DNA from: Rhizobium sp. C4 | GTDB taxonomy: Bacteria > Pseudomonadota > Alphaproteobacteria > Rhizobiales > Rhizobiaceae | Assembly (NCBI RefSeq): GCF_021026315.1 | Contig: NZ_JAJNCX010000003.1 | Coordinates: forward strand, 248,001-312,000 | DNA: 64,000 nt | Direction of reading: 5' to 3' | Position numbers and translations under genes: made by a program | Notes under the pieces: generated by a model | What the model saw: only the letters and a program-made list of their open reading frames with translations | Told to the model about the DNA's origin: nothing | The model's database searches: none | Shown here: piece by piece, positions 10,367-19,433 of the stretch | How positions within the stretch are numbered: the stretch's first letter is position 1 | How the letters are laid out: every line of letters begins with the position of its first letter

Positions 10367-11332
10367 TTACCAGCTTGAACCGGAATTGGCCGCGACAAGA
10401 TAGGGAAGCTTCGCCGCCGCCTTGAAATCCTCGTTCATCTCGTTGCCGAAGGTGGCAGGCGTGATGTTGTCGAGGCAGGCTGCGATATGGCTGGTAATGG
10501 CATTCATCAGCGACGGGGCCACGCCCGGCCGCTTCATGATGCCGATCTGGATCGGCGCGAGCGCCGGGAAACCGTCCTGCTGGCTCAGAACCTTCATGCC
10601 CGTCCGCAGCGCCGATTCCGGTTGAACGGAGACGGCCATGCCGGCAAGCACGGCGGCTGCAACGACGGTCGACGACCAGCTCGTGAACAGGATGTGATAA
10701 TCGCGGCCGATGGAATCGAGTGCCGTGCAGGCCGCCTGCCGCCATTGGCAATCCGTCCGCCCCAGCGCCAGCGGAACGGGCGCATTGTCGGGCAGCGGAT
10801 GGTTGGCAGAGGCGACCCAGCAAAGCGGCTCCGTCCGGACGACTTCCGAGACGCGGGCGCGCGGATTGTGGGTGACCAGCGCCACGTCCAGCTCGCCGCG
10901 CTTCATCTTCTCGGCCAGATCGACGGAGGATTCGCAGATGATGTTGAGCTCGACGCCCGGATTGGTGCGCGCAAACCGGCTGATGATTTCCGGCATGTAG
11001 CGGTCTGCATAGTCGTCCGGCGTGCCGATGCGCAGGCTTCCTTCAAGACGATTGTCATCGAAGGCGGCGATCGCTTCGTTATTCAGGCGCAGCATGCGGC
11101 GCGCAAAAATGAGCAGCCGTTCGCCCTCGGGGGTCAATTTGTTACCCCGCCCGTCCTTGATGAAGAGCTGTTTGCTCAGGCGCTCTTCCAGGCGGCGCAT
11201 CTGCATCGAGACCGCAGACTGCGTCTTGAACACGCGATCGGCGGCTTTCGTGAAGCTTCCCGTGTCCACGATCGCTACGAAGGTTTGCAACTGGTCGATA
11301 TCAAGGGGGGCTGCCATCATCAACTCCATCAA
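10367..11332 (-). CDS. LysR-family regulator, LsrB/VtlR-like
   Basis: The roughly 320-residue protein has a LysR helix-turn-helix (IDQLQTFVAIVDTGSFTKAA, then KTQSAVSMQMRRLEERL) and a full effector-binding domain. The sequence style and the structured small-RNA candidate on the opposite strand just upstream match what I know of LsrB/VtlR of rhizobia and Brucella, a regulator of AbcR small RNAs, virulence and redox or envelope functions. Several ATG codons occur at the start (11332, 11329, 11320, 11317); the one at 11317 has the best-placed GGAG. Family certain, orthology to VtlR/LsrB moderately likely. Confidence 0.75.
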   Translation of the reverse strand: MMELMMAAPLDIDQLQTFVAIVDTGSFTKAADRVFKTQSAVSMQMRRLEERLSKQLFIKDGRGNKLTPEGERLLIFARRMLRLNNEAIAAFDDNRLEGSLRIGTPDDYADRYMPEIISRFARTNPGVELNIICESSVDLAEKMKRGELDVALVTHNPRARVSEVVRTEPLCWVASANHPLPDNAPVPLALGRTDCQWRQAACTALDSIGRDYHILFTSWSSTVVAAAVLAGMAVSVQPESALRTGMKVLSQQDGFPALAPIQIGIMKRPGVAPSLMNAITSHIAACLDNITPATFGNEMNEDFKAAAKLPYLVAANSGSSW

Positions 11333-11429
11333 GCTTGTTGATGGTTACCATTAAAAACATTCGATGGACTGATCAATAAAAATTTGCGAGCCTTACCATA
11401 TGCAAAGGAAAGAGCACTTTTCGCCAAGA

Positions 11430-11591
11430 CCCAAAGGGCGCAAGAGTGTTGTCTCCCGGTCGGCTTTCGCGCGAACCGTCCCTGGGTTCGCGACCGTCAC
11501 AGACGATCTGCCTCCAGTTTTCCCCGCAGGGTCCCGCCAATAGACCCTGCTGCTTGGCCCGGCCTCGCTCCCTAAGCGGCCGGGCTTTTTT
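11430..11591 (+). ncRNA. Candidate trans-acting small RNA, AbcR-like
   Basis: Three consecutive perfect hairpins lie on the plus strand: CGCGAACC/GGTTCGCG (11470-11492), GCAGGGTC/GACCCTGC (11526-11550) and a GC-rich 8-bp terminator stem (11557-11585) followed by six T. Loops and linkers are rich in C and U (GTCCCTG, TCTCCCGG, CCTCCAG, TTTTCCCC, TCGCTCCC), complementary to ribosome-binding sites, as in the AbcR/alpha-r15 family that represses transporter mRNAs. The location beside a VtlR/LsrB-like LysR gene matches that family's known context. No convincing reading frame is present. The 5' end is approximate because no clear promoter could be fixed. Confidence 0.6.
11557..11591 (+). terminator. 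Terminator of the small RNA candidate
   Basis: GCCCGGCC at 11557-11564 pairs with GGCCGGGC at 11578-11585 and is followed by TTTTTT. The T run is on the plus strand, so it terminates rightward transcription from the LysR-proximal region, not the convergent DUF937 gene. Confidence 0.85.
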
Positions 11592-11603
11592 CATGTCCTT
11601 CGG

Positions 11604-12470
11604 TCAGGTCTTCGGCTCGTTGCCGTTGAAGCCCTTCAGATAACCGTCGAAGATCTGCTCCATGCTCTTCTGGTAGGATTTCTGCACTTCCAGACCGCTG
11701 TCGAAGAGGGAGCCGACGAGTTCGGAATATTTGGTGAGATCAACCGGCTTTGCCGTTTCCACCGTCTCGGGCTTGGCTTCCGCCTTGGGCGCTTCGGTCT
11801 GACCGCCGGGGGGCGTCATGAAGCCCTGCATCATCTTCACGAAGGCGCTGGCACCGAAGGGATCGGCCTGCTGCGGCGTCGGCTTGTTGGCAGCACCACC
11901 CATCATCATCTGCATCATCTGGAGGAAGGGGTTGTCGATCGGGTCCGGCTTCTTCGGCTTTGGCTGGAAGCCGGCCGCTTCCATCCACTGCGTCATCGCG
12001 CCCATCATCGGGTTGGATGCCGTCCACTGGTCGGTCATTGACTTGTACTGGCCGGTCATTTCCTTGATCAGGCCGCCCGCCATGGCACTGGCCATCGCCG
12101 GCATCATCGAGCGCAGCATGTCCTGGCCGACACCGGTCACCTTGGCAGCCTGCTCGGCAATCGCCTTCTGCACATCCACCGGCCCGAAGATCGTGCCCAT
12201 GAAGTTCTGCCCGTCGGCAATGCCCTGCGGCGAGAAGGCGGCGTTCACATCCTCGAAATACTTGCCGTAATTGCCACTCATCAGCGAGGACATCAGGGTG
12301 CTGAGATCATAAGGATTGGCGGCACTGCGCTTCAGCCCGGTCGAAAAGGCCGGTGTGAGGGCAGCCATGGCCTTCGCCATCTGTTCCTGCGCAAGCCCGA
12401 ACTGCGCCGAAAAGGCTTCCAGCGCCTTCCCGTTTTGAGCCTGCATCATCAAGTCAAACAGCGGCAGCAT
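11604..12470 (-). CDS. DUF937-family protein
   Basis: The 288-residue protein opens with MLPLFDLMMQAQNGKALEAFSAQFGL, the helical start typical of DUF937. A methionine-rich middle (MMQMMMGG), a proline/alanine/lysine-rich linker near residues 215-245 and a final amphipathic helix (SLFDSGLEVQKSYQKSMEQIFDGYLKG) follow. The last segment resembles phasin-type helices that coat polyhydroxybutyrate granules; together with the nearby bdhA this invites, but does not prove, a storage-granule role. No signal peptide. Function of the family is not established. Confidence 0.65.
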   Translation of the reverse strand: MLPLFDLMMQAQNGKALEAFSAQFGLAQEQMAKAMAALTPAFSTGLKRSAANPYDLSTLMSSLMSGNYGKYFEDVNAAFSPQGIADGQNFMGTIFGPVDVQKAIAEQAAKVTGVGQDMLRSMMPAMASAMAGGLIKEMTGQYKSMTDQWTASNPMMGAMTQWMEAAGFQPKPKKPDPIDNPFLQMMQMMMGGAANKPTPQQADPFGASAFVKMMQGFMTPPGGQTEAPKAEAKPETVETAKPVDLTKYSELVGSLFDSGLEVQKSYQKSMEQIFDGYLKGFNGNEPKT

Positions 12471-12615
12471 GCGAATCCCCTTCCATGAGTTGTGGACATC
12501 ACTATATCGGTGAAATCCTGAAGGAAAACTCCCGAAGCCGCGTTCAGTTGCAATTTAGCTGAAATGAGTCCGCAGCCCTTTCACGAGCGGGAGCAGGGCT
12601 GTCGGGCGACAGGCG

Positions 12616-13191
12616 TCAGTTTTCCATCGGCGCGGACGGCTCTCGAAGCTGCAGCATGTCGATGGCAAACCGCCAGGCGCGCTCGGCAAGCTGCCGGCGC
12701 AGTTCCTCAGTCGGTGCAATGAGCGGGCCATTGACCATCGAGATGGCCAGAAGCACGTCGGAGGCCTGCAGATCGCGCCGGCATGTGCCGCTCGCAACCG
12801 CACGCGCAACCGGAGCCTCGAAGACCGCCAGAACCCGCTCGATCGACGTCCGGAACGCCTCCGAACCGTGATCGATAGCCTGCCAGTATTCCGTCAGCGG
12901 CGCATATTCCAGCGTATGGTCGGCCACCTGCCGGAGCATAATCACGAGCGCGGCCGGATCGTCCTTTAGCATGTCGGCCCTCGCCTCCATGTCCGCCACG
13001 CCGCGATCCAGCAAGCCCAGGATCAGGGCGTGACGATCTGCAAAATTGCGAAACAGGGTGGCGCGGCCGACACCGGCGCGCTCGGCAATCAAATCGAGCG
13101 GCGCGTTGAGCCCAAGCTCGAGAAAGACTTCCTGCGCGGCTTGCAACAGCTTGTCACGGTTTTGAACTGCATCTGCTCGGCGTCTGGTCAT
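12616..13191 (-). CDS. TetR-family repressor
   Basis: The 191-residue protein has the TetR DNA-binding domain at residues 9-56 (KLLQAAQEVFLELGLNAPLDLIAERAGVGRATLFRNF) and an all-helical ligand domain. It is divergent from a short-chain dehydrogenase gene, with a perfect 17-bp palindrome in the shared intergenic region, so it probably represses that gene until a small molecule binds. The C-terminal part gives no hint of ligand. Confidence 0.88.
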   Translation of the reverse strand: MTRRRADAVQNRDKLLQAAQEVFLELGLNAPLDLIAERAGVGRATLFRNFADRHALILGLLDRGVADMEARADMLKDDPAALVIMLRQVADHTLEYAPLTEYWQAIDHGSEAFRTSIERVLAVFEAPVARAVASGTCRRDLQASDVLLAISMVNGPLIAPTEELRRQLAERAWRFAIDMLQLREPSAPMEN

Positions 13192-13322
13192 GACATCAGA
13201 AATCCCATCAGCCTTCGCTTGTCAAATGCTGCGGGGAGAGGCCCGGCATGCCGCATCACGATCAGTCAGCAAACGCTCTTCGCGGACCACACCACAGCTC
13301 GTCTGCCACGAGATTTAGGCGC

Positions 13323-13350
13323 TTGATCTCTACGGATCGCTTCCTATATG
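13323..13350 (+). promoter_or_regulatory. Candidate promoter of the SDR gene
   Basis: TTGATC at 13323-13328 and TATATG at 13345-13350 are 16 bases apart, close to the sigma-70-type consensus. The operator palindrome begins inside the -10 element, so a bound repressor would block the polymerase. Confidence 0.45.
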
Positions 13351-13365
13351 ATACTCAGAGTATCA
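13349..13365. promoter_or_regulatory. 17-bp perfect palindrome, probable TetR operator
   Basis: TGATACTCAGAGTATCA is a perfect dyad of 8-base arms around one central base, lying between the divergent TetR and SDR genes and overlapping the predicted -10 of the SDR promoter. Length and symmetry are typical of TetR-family operators. Confidence 0.7.
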
Positions 13366-13405
13366 CTTAATGTCGAGTTATCCGACAAACCAGGAGGAAA
13401 TGCAC

Positions 13406-14170
13406 ATGTCCGAAGTCCAGAAAATCTTCAACGGCAAGGTCGCCCTTGTCACCGGCGGCGGCAGCGGCATCGGCCGTGCGTCGTCGCTGGGATTTGCCGA
13501 ACGCGGCGCACAGGTCGTCGTCAGCGATGTCGTGGTGGAGGCAGGCGAAGCAGTCGTCGCGGAAATCCGGGCCGCTGGCGGCGTGGCGCATTTCGTTCGT
13601 GCGGATGCCACCCGTGCCGATGAAGTTCGGGAGCTGATTGCATTTGCCGCCGGTCTGACCGGTAAGCTGGACATTGCGCATAACAATGTCGGCTTTGCCT
13701 GGGGGCATGGTACCGAAATCTCCGAAGAAGATTGGGACCGCACGGTCGACCTCAGCATGAAGGCACCGTGGCTGTGCATGAAAGAGGAACTGCCGCTCAT
13801 GGTGGCGCAGGGCGGTGGCGTGATCGTCAACACGGCGTCCATGGCCGGTGTCCGTTATGCCGAAACCGCGAACATTGCCTATTCGGCAGCCAAGGCCGGG
13901 GTCGTTCACATGACCCGCTATGCCGCCGTCGCCTATGCCAAGCACAATATCCGCGTGAACTGCGTGTCTCCGGGGCTTGTCCGCACCCCCGCCGTCGACA
14001 AGCACCTGAATGCCGAACAGCAGCTGGCACTGGCCGCTGGCTCGCATCCGATTGCTCGGATGATCGAGCCCCGCGAAATTGCCGATGCGGTCATCTGGCT
14101 CGCCTCAGACGCGTCTGCCATGGTCACGGGCGACAATGTCTGCGTGGCTGGTGGTCAGCAGGCCGTTTGA
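13406..14170 (+). CDS. Short-chain dehydrogenase/reductase
   Basis: The 254-residue enzyme has the classical SDR cofactor loop TGGGSGIGRA, NNVGFAWG in place of the common NNAG motif, and the catalytic Ser plus YSAAK. The C-terminal WLASDASAMVTGDNVCVAGGQ is typical. The start at 13406 has AGGAGG at ideal distance. Control by the divergent TetR protein suggests an inducible redox step on an unknown alcohol or ketone. Substrate cannot be deduced. Confidence 0.85.
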   Translation: MSEVQKIFNGKVALVTGGGSGIGRASSLGFAERGAQVVVSDVVVEAGEAVVAEIRAAGGVAHFVRADATRADEVRELIAFAAGLTGKLDIAHNNVGFAWGHGTEISEEDWDRTVDLSMKAPWLCMKEELPLMVAQGGGVIVNTASMAGVRYAETANIAYSAAKAGVVHMTRYAAVAYAKHNIRVNCVSPGLVRTPAVDKHLNAEQQLALAAGSHPIARMIEPREIADAVIWLASDASAMVTGDNVCVAGGQQAV

Positions 14171-14180
14171 AATCGCTTTG

Positions 14181-14212
14181 CGGGGGAGGGGGCGCTGCCG
14201 CTCCCTTCCCCG
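14181..14212. terminator. Long hairpin between convergent SDR and gshA genes
   Basis: A 14-pair stem (14181-14194 with 14199-14212, two G-T wobbles) closes a four-base CTGC loop in the 61 bases between convergent stops. There is no T run on either side, so it may act as a bidirectional RNA-stabilising or Rho-assisted terminator hairpin. Confidence 0.5.
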
Positions 14213-14231
14213 GTAAGACCGCCGCGAAGCC

Positions 14232-15605
14232 TCAGTACTGCCAGGCCTCGAACGCCGGCTCGACGCTTTGCTTCCAGGTGACCTGATACTCGGCGAGCAT
14301 GTCTTCGGCGAGAACCTTGCCCTTGGCGAGCATCTCGTCGAGCGGGTCAAGGAAAATGCTTTCATCGGCGCCGGTTGCATTGAGCCGCGCCCGGTTCCTG
14401 AGACCCTTGCGGCTGATGGCCAGGACATCCTTTGCCACATCGGCGAGCCTGCCACCCCGGAATGGCGCATTCAGCCCCTGAACCGGCACGGCATCGCGAA
14501 GCGCCAGCACCTCTTCAAAGGTCCAGTCGCGCGTCAGCGCCTCGGCTGCCGTCAGCGCTTCCGCATCATAAAGCAGCCCGACCCAGAAGGCCGGAAGGGC
14601 CGCAATGCGCGACAGCGGGCCGCCATCAGCGCCACGCATCTCGAGGAAGCGCTTCAATCGCACATCGGGGAAGAGGGTGGAGAGGTGGTTCGCCCAGTCG
14701 CCCATATTGGGCTCCCACTCGTCAAGCTCGCCCTTCAGCGCGCCGTCAAGGGCCTGCTTGAAGGTGATATGCGTGCAGTCATGATACTTGCCGTCGCGCA
14801 CGACGAAATACATCGGCACGTCGAGCGCCCAGTTCACATAGTCCTTGAACCCGAAATCCGGATTGAATGTGAAGGGCAGGAGGCCCGACCGGGCATTGTC
14901 CGTGTCGCGCCAGATTTCGCCGCGCCAGGAGAGATAGCCATTCGGCTTGCCTTCGGTAAACGGCGAGGCGGCAAAGAGTGCGGTCGCCAGCGATTGCAGC
15001 TTCATCGAGACCTGCATCTTGCGACGCATGTCGGCTTCGGAGGAGAAGTCGAGATTCACCTGGATCGTGCAGGTGCGGTACATCATGTCGAGCCCGTGGC
15101 TGCCGACCTTCGGCATATAGCGGGTCATGATCGCATAGCGCGACTTCGGCATCTTCGGCGTTTCGTCGAAGGACCATTTCGGGCTGCCGCCAAGCTCAAG
15201 GAAGCGGATGTTCATGGGATCGGCGATGGTCTTGAGGATTGCCAGATGCTCCACTGCCTCGTCATGCGTCTGGTGCAGGGTTTCCAGAGGAGCGCCGGAA
15301 AGCTCGAACTGCCCGCCGGGCTCGATGGAGATCGCGCCCATGCCATGCGGCTCGGCAAGCCCGATAATGTTCCCGCCGTCCATGATCGGTTCCCAGCCCT
15401 GGGCGGCCTGCATGCCGTTCAGCAATGCGGAGATGCTGGCCTCGCCGAAATAGGGAACCGGCGCGTGGCTGTCGCGGAAGAAGGCGATTTTCTCGTGTTC
15501 CGTCCCGATCCGGAAATCCGCCTCGGGCTTGTTGCCTTGGGCAAGGTAGTCGGTCAGGTCGCCGATCGAGCCGATGGAGGTGTGATCGGAAGTGTCGCGC
15601 GCCAT
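14232..15605 (-). CDS. gshA: Glutamate-cysteine ligase, plant/alphaproteobacterial type
   Basis: The 457-residue enzyme makes gamma-glutamylcysteine, the first step of glutathione synthesis. Recognisable family motifs include RIGTEHEKIAF near residue 33, IMDGGNIIGLAEPHG, SIEPGGQFELSGAP, and MMYRTCTIQVNLDFSSEADM. Length matches the plant-type ligase found in Rhizobiales. It lies downstream of rsmE on the same strand with 150 bases between them. Glutathione supply fits the oxyR/katG and glutathione transferase genes elsewhere in the window. Confidence 0.95.
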   Translation of the reverse strand: MARDTSDHTSIGSIGDLTDYLAQGNKPEADFRIGTEHEKIAFFRDSHAPVPYFGEASISALLNGMQAAQGWEPIMDGGNIIGLAEPHGMGAISIEPGGQFELSGAPLETLHQTHDEAVEHLAILKTIADPMNIRFLELGGSPKWSFDETPKMPKSRYAIMTRYMPKVGSHGLDMMYRTCTIQVNLDFSSEADMRRKMQVSMKLQSLATALFAASPFTEGKPNGYLSWRGEIWRDTDNARSGLLPFTFNPDFGFKDYVNWALDVPMYFVVRDGKYHDCTHITFKQALDGALKGELDEWEPNMGDWANHLSTLFPDVRLKRFLEMRGADGGPLSRIAALPAFWVGLLYDAEALTAAEALTRDWTFEEVLALRDAVPVQGLNAPFRGGRLADVAKDVLAISRKGLRNRARLNATGADESIFLDPLDEMLAKGKVLAEDMLAEYQVTWKQSVEPAFEAWQY

Positions 15606-15755
15606 GAAACTGTCTCTAGATATCGCCCTCGGATGAGGGCTCGGGATGAGGCTGGATGAACGGATTAGCAGACTTTTGCAAATAAAAAGCCTTCACTGAG
15701 CTTCAAATTCTGCTGAACCCGCAATCCCCGACAGGGATATAGGGCAGCCGCTTCG

Positions 15756-16493
15756 TCAGTTCCAGTCCCCGAGCGTCACCTGCATGACGGCAAGTGCGGC
15801 AACGGCGGCGGTATCGGCGCGCAGGATCCGGGGACCAAGCGGAATGGGCGTGACGAAATCGAGCCCGCGCAGCATCTGCCGCTCCTCTTCCGAAAAGCCG
15901 CCTTCTGGGCCGATCAGCAAAGCGTAGTGTTTGTCCTTCAGCCCCTGCAGGATCGGCAAGGGGTTTTGGCCCGCATCCCCCTCGTCGCAATAGATGATGC
16001 GCCGGTCTTGCGGCCAGCTGGCGAGCAGGTCGGCAAGCTTCACCGGTTCGGCGATCTCGGGAACCGCGAGGATGCCGCATTGCTCGGCCGCTTCCATCGC
16101 GTAAGCTGCAAGCTTGTCCAGCGAATGGATCTTGCCCTGCACATGCTGGGTGATGACCGGGCGGATCTGCCCAGCCCCCATCTCGACCGCCTTCTGGATC
16201 AGATAGTCCATGCGTCCAACTTTCAGCGGCGCGAAGAGATAGTGCAGATCGGGCAGGGGGGGCTGGGGCCGCGTCTGCTCGACGGGTTTCAGGATGATCT
16301 TCTTGCGGCTTGGGTAATGAATGGCCGCCCTCCACTCGCCATCGCGCCCGTTGAAGAGCAGAACCTCCGCACCGTCCTCCAGGCGCAGCACATTGCAGAG
16401 ATAGTTGAACTGCTCGGGCGTTGCCGCCACCTCGCTTGCCGGTGAAAGGGCGGCATCGACGAACAGCCGCTGCATACGAAAATTGGCACGCAT
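15756..16493 (-). CDS. rsmE: 16S rRNA m3U1498 methyltransferase
   Basis: The 245-residue SPOUT-family enzyme methylates U1498 of 16S rRNA using S-adenosylmethionine. It has the N-terminal PUA-like region (MQRLFVD) and the trefoil-knot motifs [11 protein letters not shown] and [11 protein letters not shown]. It lies 17 bases after pit stop-to-start on the same strand and upstream of gshA. M7 (MQRLFVD) is an alternative start that matches other family members better than the first methionine. Confidence 0.93.
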   Translation of the reverse strand: MRANFRMQRLFVDAALSPASEVAATPEQFNYLCNVLRLEDGAEVLLFNGRDGEWRAAIHYPSRKKIILKPVEQTRPQPPLPDLHYLFAPLKVGRMDYLIQKAVEMGAGQIRPVITQHVQGKIHSLDKLAAYAMEAAEQCGILAVPEIAEPVKLADLLASWPQDRRIIYCDEGDAGQNPLPILQGLKDKHYALLIGPEGGFSEEERQMLRGLDFVTPIPLGPRILRADTAAVAALAVMQVTLGDWN

Positions 16494-16510
16494 GGAGGAA
16501 ATTCCGTGGT

Positions 16511-18019
16511 CTAGAGGGATAGCAGCGCCAGTATTTTATAGATGGCGGCTCCGAGCAAGGCGGCGACGGGGACAGTGATCACCCAGGCCGCGATGATGGT
16601 GAGGAAATGCGAACGGCGCACGAGAAAGCGCCGGCGCGCTTCCTCCGGCGTTGCCTTGAGCTTCGGCTTGACGACTTCGTTCTCGCCGGCCTTCATCGCG
16701 ATATAGGCGGCGCGGCGCTTCGAATTCTGCATGTACCATTCGCGGAAGAAACCGACGCCGAAGACGCTGCCGATGGCGATATGGGTAGAGCTGACCGGCA
16801 GCCCGAACCAGGAGGCGACGAGCACGGTCACTGCTGCGGAAATGGCGACGCAGAAGGCGCGGATGGGGTTGAGCCGCGTGATCTGCTTGCCGACGATGAG
16901 AATGAGCCTCGGGCCGAACAGCAGGATACCCGCCGAGATCCCAAAGGCGCCGATCGTCATCACCCAGAGCGGAACGGCAACGGTCTGTGTGAGGTCGTTC
17001 GACGAGGTCGCATGCACGATCGCCGAAAGCGGGCCGATGGCGTTGGAAACGTCGTTCGCACCATGGGCGAAGGACAGCAGCGCCGCCGAGAAGATGAGCG
17101 GCAGACGGAAGAGCTTGCGCAGCGACTGGTTGCGGTTCTCGAGCCCCATGGCGCGCCGGCGGATCAGCGGCTTTGACGCGGCCCAGGTCGCCACGCCAAT
17201 GACGAGGCCGGCGGCAGCCGCCCGACCAAGCGTGATCGTCACGACATTCTCAAGGCCCTTGAAGGCGAGATAGGCGGCAAACGAGCCACCCATGACCCCC
17301 AGCAGTACGGGCAGCCATGTCACGGCCGCCGCGATCTTGTTCTGCCGGTAGGCGATGAATTCGTAGATGAAGGCGAGAAAGCCCGCTGCGATCACGGCGC
17401 TGATCAGGGGCGACAGAACCCAGCTCAGCGTGATTTCCCGCATCGATTGCCAGGAGATCGCGGAAAAGCCCGCAGCCGCGACGCCAGCGCCGAGAACGCC
17501 GCCGACAATGGCATGCGTGGTGGAGACCGGCGCGTTGAGCCAGGTGGCGAGATTGACGGAGAGGGCGGCCGCCAGCAGAGCGGACAGCATGACCCAGATG
17601 AACGCCGCGCCGCTCGGCATGGCGCCGCTTTGCACGATGCCGCTGGAGATCGTCTTGACTACCTCGCCGCCGGCGAGCAATGCGCCTGCCGCGTCGAAAA
17701 AAGCGGCAATGACCAGCGCCTGAACCATGGTGATCGCCTGCGCACCCACTGCCGCACCAACATTGTTGGTCACGTCGTTCGCACCGATATTGATGGCCAT
17801 GTAGGCACCCAGCGCCGCGCCGGCGATGATGGCGATGCCTCCGGGACCGGTTCCGACATAGAGACTGGCAAGCAGGGCGGCGAGCACAAGGAAGATCAGC
17901 CCGGCGGCGGGGCGCACGAGACTGCGCGCCACAAACTGCCCTGCTTCTTCAAGATAGGTGAATTTGCCGAGGTCCTTGTCGAGCGTCGAGCGTCCGGGGA
18001 CCTGTCGTCTTTTTGCCAT
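16511..18019 (-). CDS. pit: Low-affinity inorganic phosphate transporter, PiT family
   Basis: The 502-residue integral membrane protein carries both signature repeats of the PHO4 family, [17 protein letters not shown] near residue 98 and [12 protein letters not shown] in the second half, and about ten to twelve hydrophobic segments. It should import phosphate driven by cation symport. A charged N-terminal extension of about 35 residues precedes the first membrane segment, a feature of the long PiT subgroup. No DUF47 partner gene is adjacent. Confidence 0.92.
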   Translation of the reverse strand: MAKRRQVPGRSTLDKDLGKFTYLEEAGQFVARSLVRPAAGLIFLVLAALLASLYVGTGPGGIAIIAGAALGAYMAINIGANDVTNNVGAAVGAQAITMVQALVIAAFFDAAGALLAGGEVVKTISSGIVQSGAMPSGAAFIWVMLSALLAAALSVNLATWLNAPVSTTHAIVGGVLGAGVAAAGFSAISWQSMREITLSWVLSPLISAVIAAGFLAFIYEFIAYRQNKIAAAVTWLPVLLGVMGGSFAAYLAFKGLENVVTITLGRAAAAGLVIGVATWAASKPLIRRRAMGLENRNQSLRKLFRLPLIFSAALLSFAHGANDVSNAIGPLSAIVHATSSNDLTQTVAVPLWVMTIGAFGISAGILLFGPRLILIVGKQITRLNPIRAFCVAISAAVTVLVASWFGLPVSSTHIAIGSVFGVGFFREWYMQNSKRRAAYIAMKAGENEVVKPKLKATPEEARRRFLVRRSHFLTIIAAWVITVPVAALLGAAIYKILALLSL

Positions 18020-18141
18020 GGCTCACGTGGCGCACGACAGATCGTTCTGGGTCGTCCGCGTCTCCCGCCCGCTATTTATCGGGGGTTGGCCGCAAGAGCA
18101 ACCGTCAGATGACGTAGTTCCCCCGCGCACGCGGCGAACGC

Positions 18142-18633
18142 TCAGGCGCTTTCGGCGCTGTCCTGAGTGCCACGATTTTCAAATCCGAGGATGAGTTCCT
18201 TCAGGCCGGGCTCCACGACGCGCGCCGCCGCCTCCGCACAGGAAAACCAGGCCATCTCGCGCTGGCCCTTTTCCTTGTAATTGTTGGCGAAGCCGCTGAC
18301 CTTCAGGGCGTGAACCTGCACCTTGCAGGGGATCTCAAACCCGGAATCGAGACCCTTCATGTAGCTGTAGGTCCCGAGCGGCTTGACCTCCGCCTTGCCC
18401 TTGACGCCCGCTTCCTCATAGGCTTCGCGCTCGGCAACCGCATGCGCGAGCTTTCCGTTCATCGGCCAGCCCTTTGGAATGACCCACCGGCCGGTTCCCC
18501 GGCTGGTGATCAGCAGGACTTCGATGCCGGTCTTGTCACCCGTCTTGCGATAGCAGAGGGCGGCAAACTGCAGCCGCTCCGGGCGGCGCATCATCAGGCG
18601 AAGTTCGGATGCAAGGCGAGTGACAACGTTCAA
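18142..18633 (-). CDS. Nudix hydrolase
   Basis: The 163-residue protein has the Nudix helix REAYEEAGV following WVIPKGWPMNGK, so it should hydrolyse a nucleoside-diphosphate-linked substrate with magnesium. The position usually occupied by the first glutamate of the box is a lysine, as I recall for alphaproteobacterial relatives of diphosphoinositol/ApnA hydrolases. The start is ATG 18633. It is followed by pit in the same orientation but 122 bases separate them. Substrate is unknown. Confidence 0.82.
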   Translation of the reverse strand: MNVVTRLASELRLMMRRPERLQFAALCYRKTGDKTGIEVLLITSRGTGRWVIPKGWPMNGKLAHAVAEREAYEEAGVKGKAEVKPLGTYSYMKGLDSGFEIPCKVQVHALKVSGFANNYKEKGQREMAWFSCAEAAARVVEPGLKELILGFENRGTQDSAESA

Positions 18634-18761
18634 TGGATAGGAAACCCCCGGAGGTTGCGAAGCACAGGAATGATTCCCTTAATATAGGAGCGTTCCCCCG
18701 GTTTTGTACGACATTTTTGCGACAATACTGGCTCTATCCCGACACTTGGGGATAGGGAGCC

Positions 18762-19433
18762 TCAACCTACGATCACAATATGGAGCGCCCGGGGACCATG
18801 CGCGCCCATGATGATCTTCTGCTCGATATCGCCGGAGCGCGAGGGGCCAGTGACAAAGTTCACCGTGCGCGGCATCTCGCCCTTGCCATAGGTGGCTGCA
18901 ATTCCGGCAAAGGCCTCTTCCAGCGAGGCGCCGATATCCTCCGCCCGGACGGCCACGATGTGATGCTCGGGCAGGAAATTGATCGTCACCGGATTGTCGG
19001 GTCCGGAGGCGAGAACCAGCGTCCCGCTCTCGGCAACCGCGCCGCGCGCATGGCTGACACCGGCAAGGTCGGTGCCGTCCGATGCGCCGGACAGCACGGT
19101 CAGCATCGGCTCGCGTTCGAAGCCGGCGGACTTCAAAAGAACGTCGTCGCCCATGCGGACGGACGCGGGCAGGTTGCTGCTCTTCAGATAGCGCGAGACC
19201 TCCTGCGGCAGGTCTTCGATCGACGCGACCCGCGCGATGGTCGCGCCATACTTCTCCGCATATTTCGAGAAGAGGGCGATCCGTTCGTCCTGGGGCAACT
19301 GTCCGCGTGCAGGGATCACGCCCGCTTTCGCGTCCGAAAGACGTTCGGCAACCGCCGCACGCCGCGCCGCCTCGTCGCCGGAAACGGCAAGCGAGCGCCG
19401 TACCTTGGCAAGAATGGTGTCACGCGCACTCAT
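18762..19433 (-). CDS. lutC: L-lactate utilisation protein C (LUD domain)
   Basis: The 223-residue LutC/YkgG-type protein is the third subunit of the LutABC iron-sulphur L-lactate dehydrogenase complex. The LUD core is visible in GVSHARGAVAESGTLVLASG, LPEHHIVAVRAEDIG and the final VTGPSRSGDIEQKIIMGAHGPRALHIVIVG. It is the last gene of lutR-lutA-lutB-lutC, with its ATG overlapping the lutB stop. A weak hairpin follows without a clear T run. Confidence 0.92.
   Translation of the reverse strand: MSARDTILAKVRRSLAVSGDEAARRAAVAERLSDAKAGVIPARGQLPQDERIALFSKYAEKYGATIARVASIEDLPQEVSRYLKSSNLPASVRMGDDVLLKSAGFEREPMLTVLSGASDGTDLAGVSHARGAVAESGTLVLASGPDNPVTINFLPEHHIVAVRAEDIGASLEEAFAGIAATYGKGEMPRTVNFVTGPSRSGDIEQKIIMGAHGPRALHIVIVG

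Noticed and set aside
11373..11594. 73-residue minus-strand frame over the small RNA candidate
   Set aside because: Arginine-rich composition without ribosome site, and it runs through three perfect hairpins and the terminator.
18725..18761. Hairpin after lutC as a terminator
   Set aside because: The stem is bulged and lacks a T run on the minus strand, so I could not support it as a terminator.
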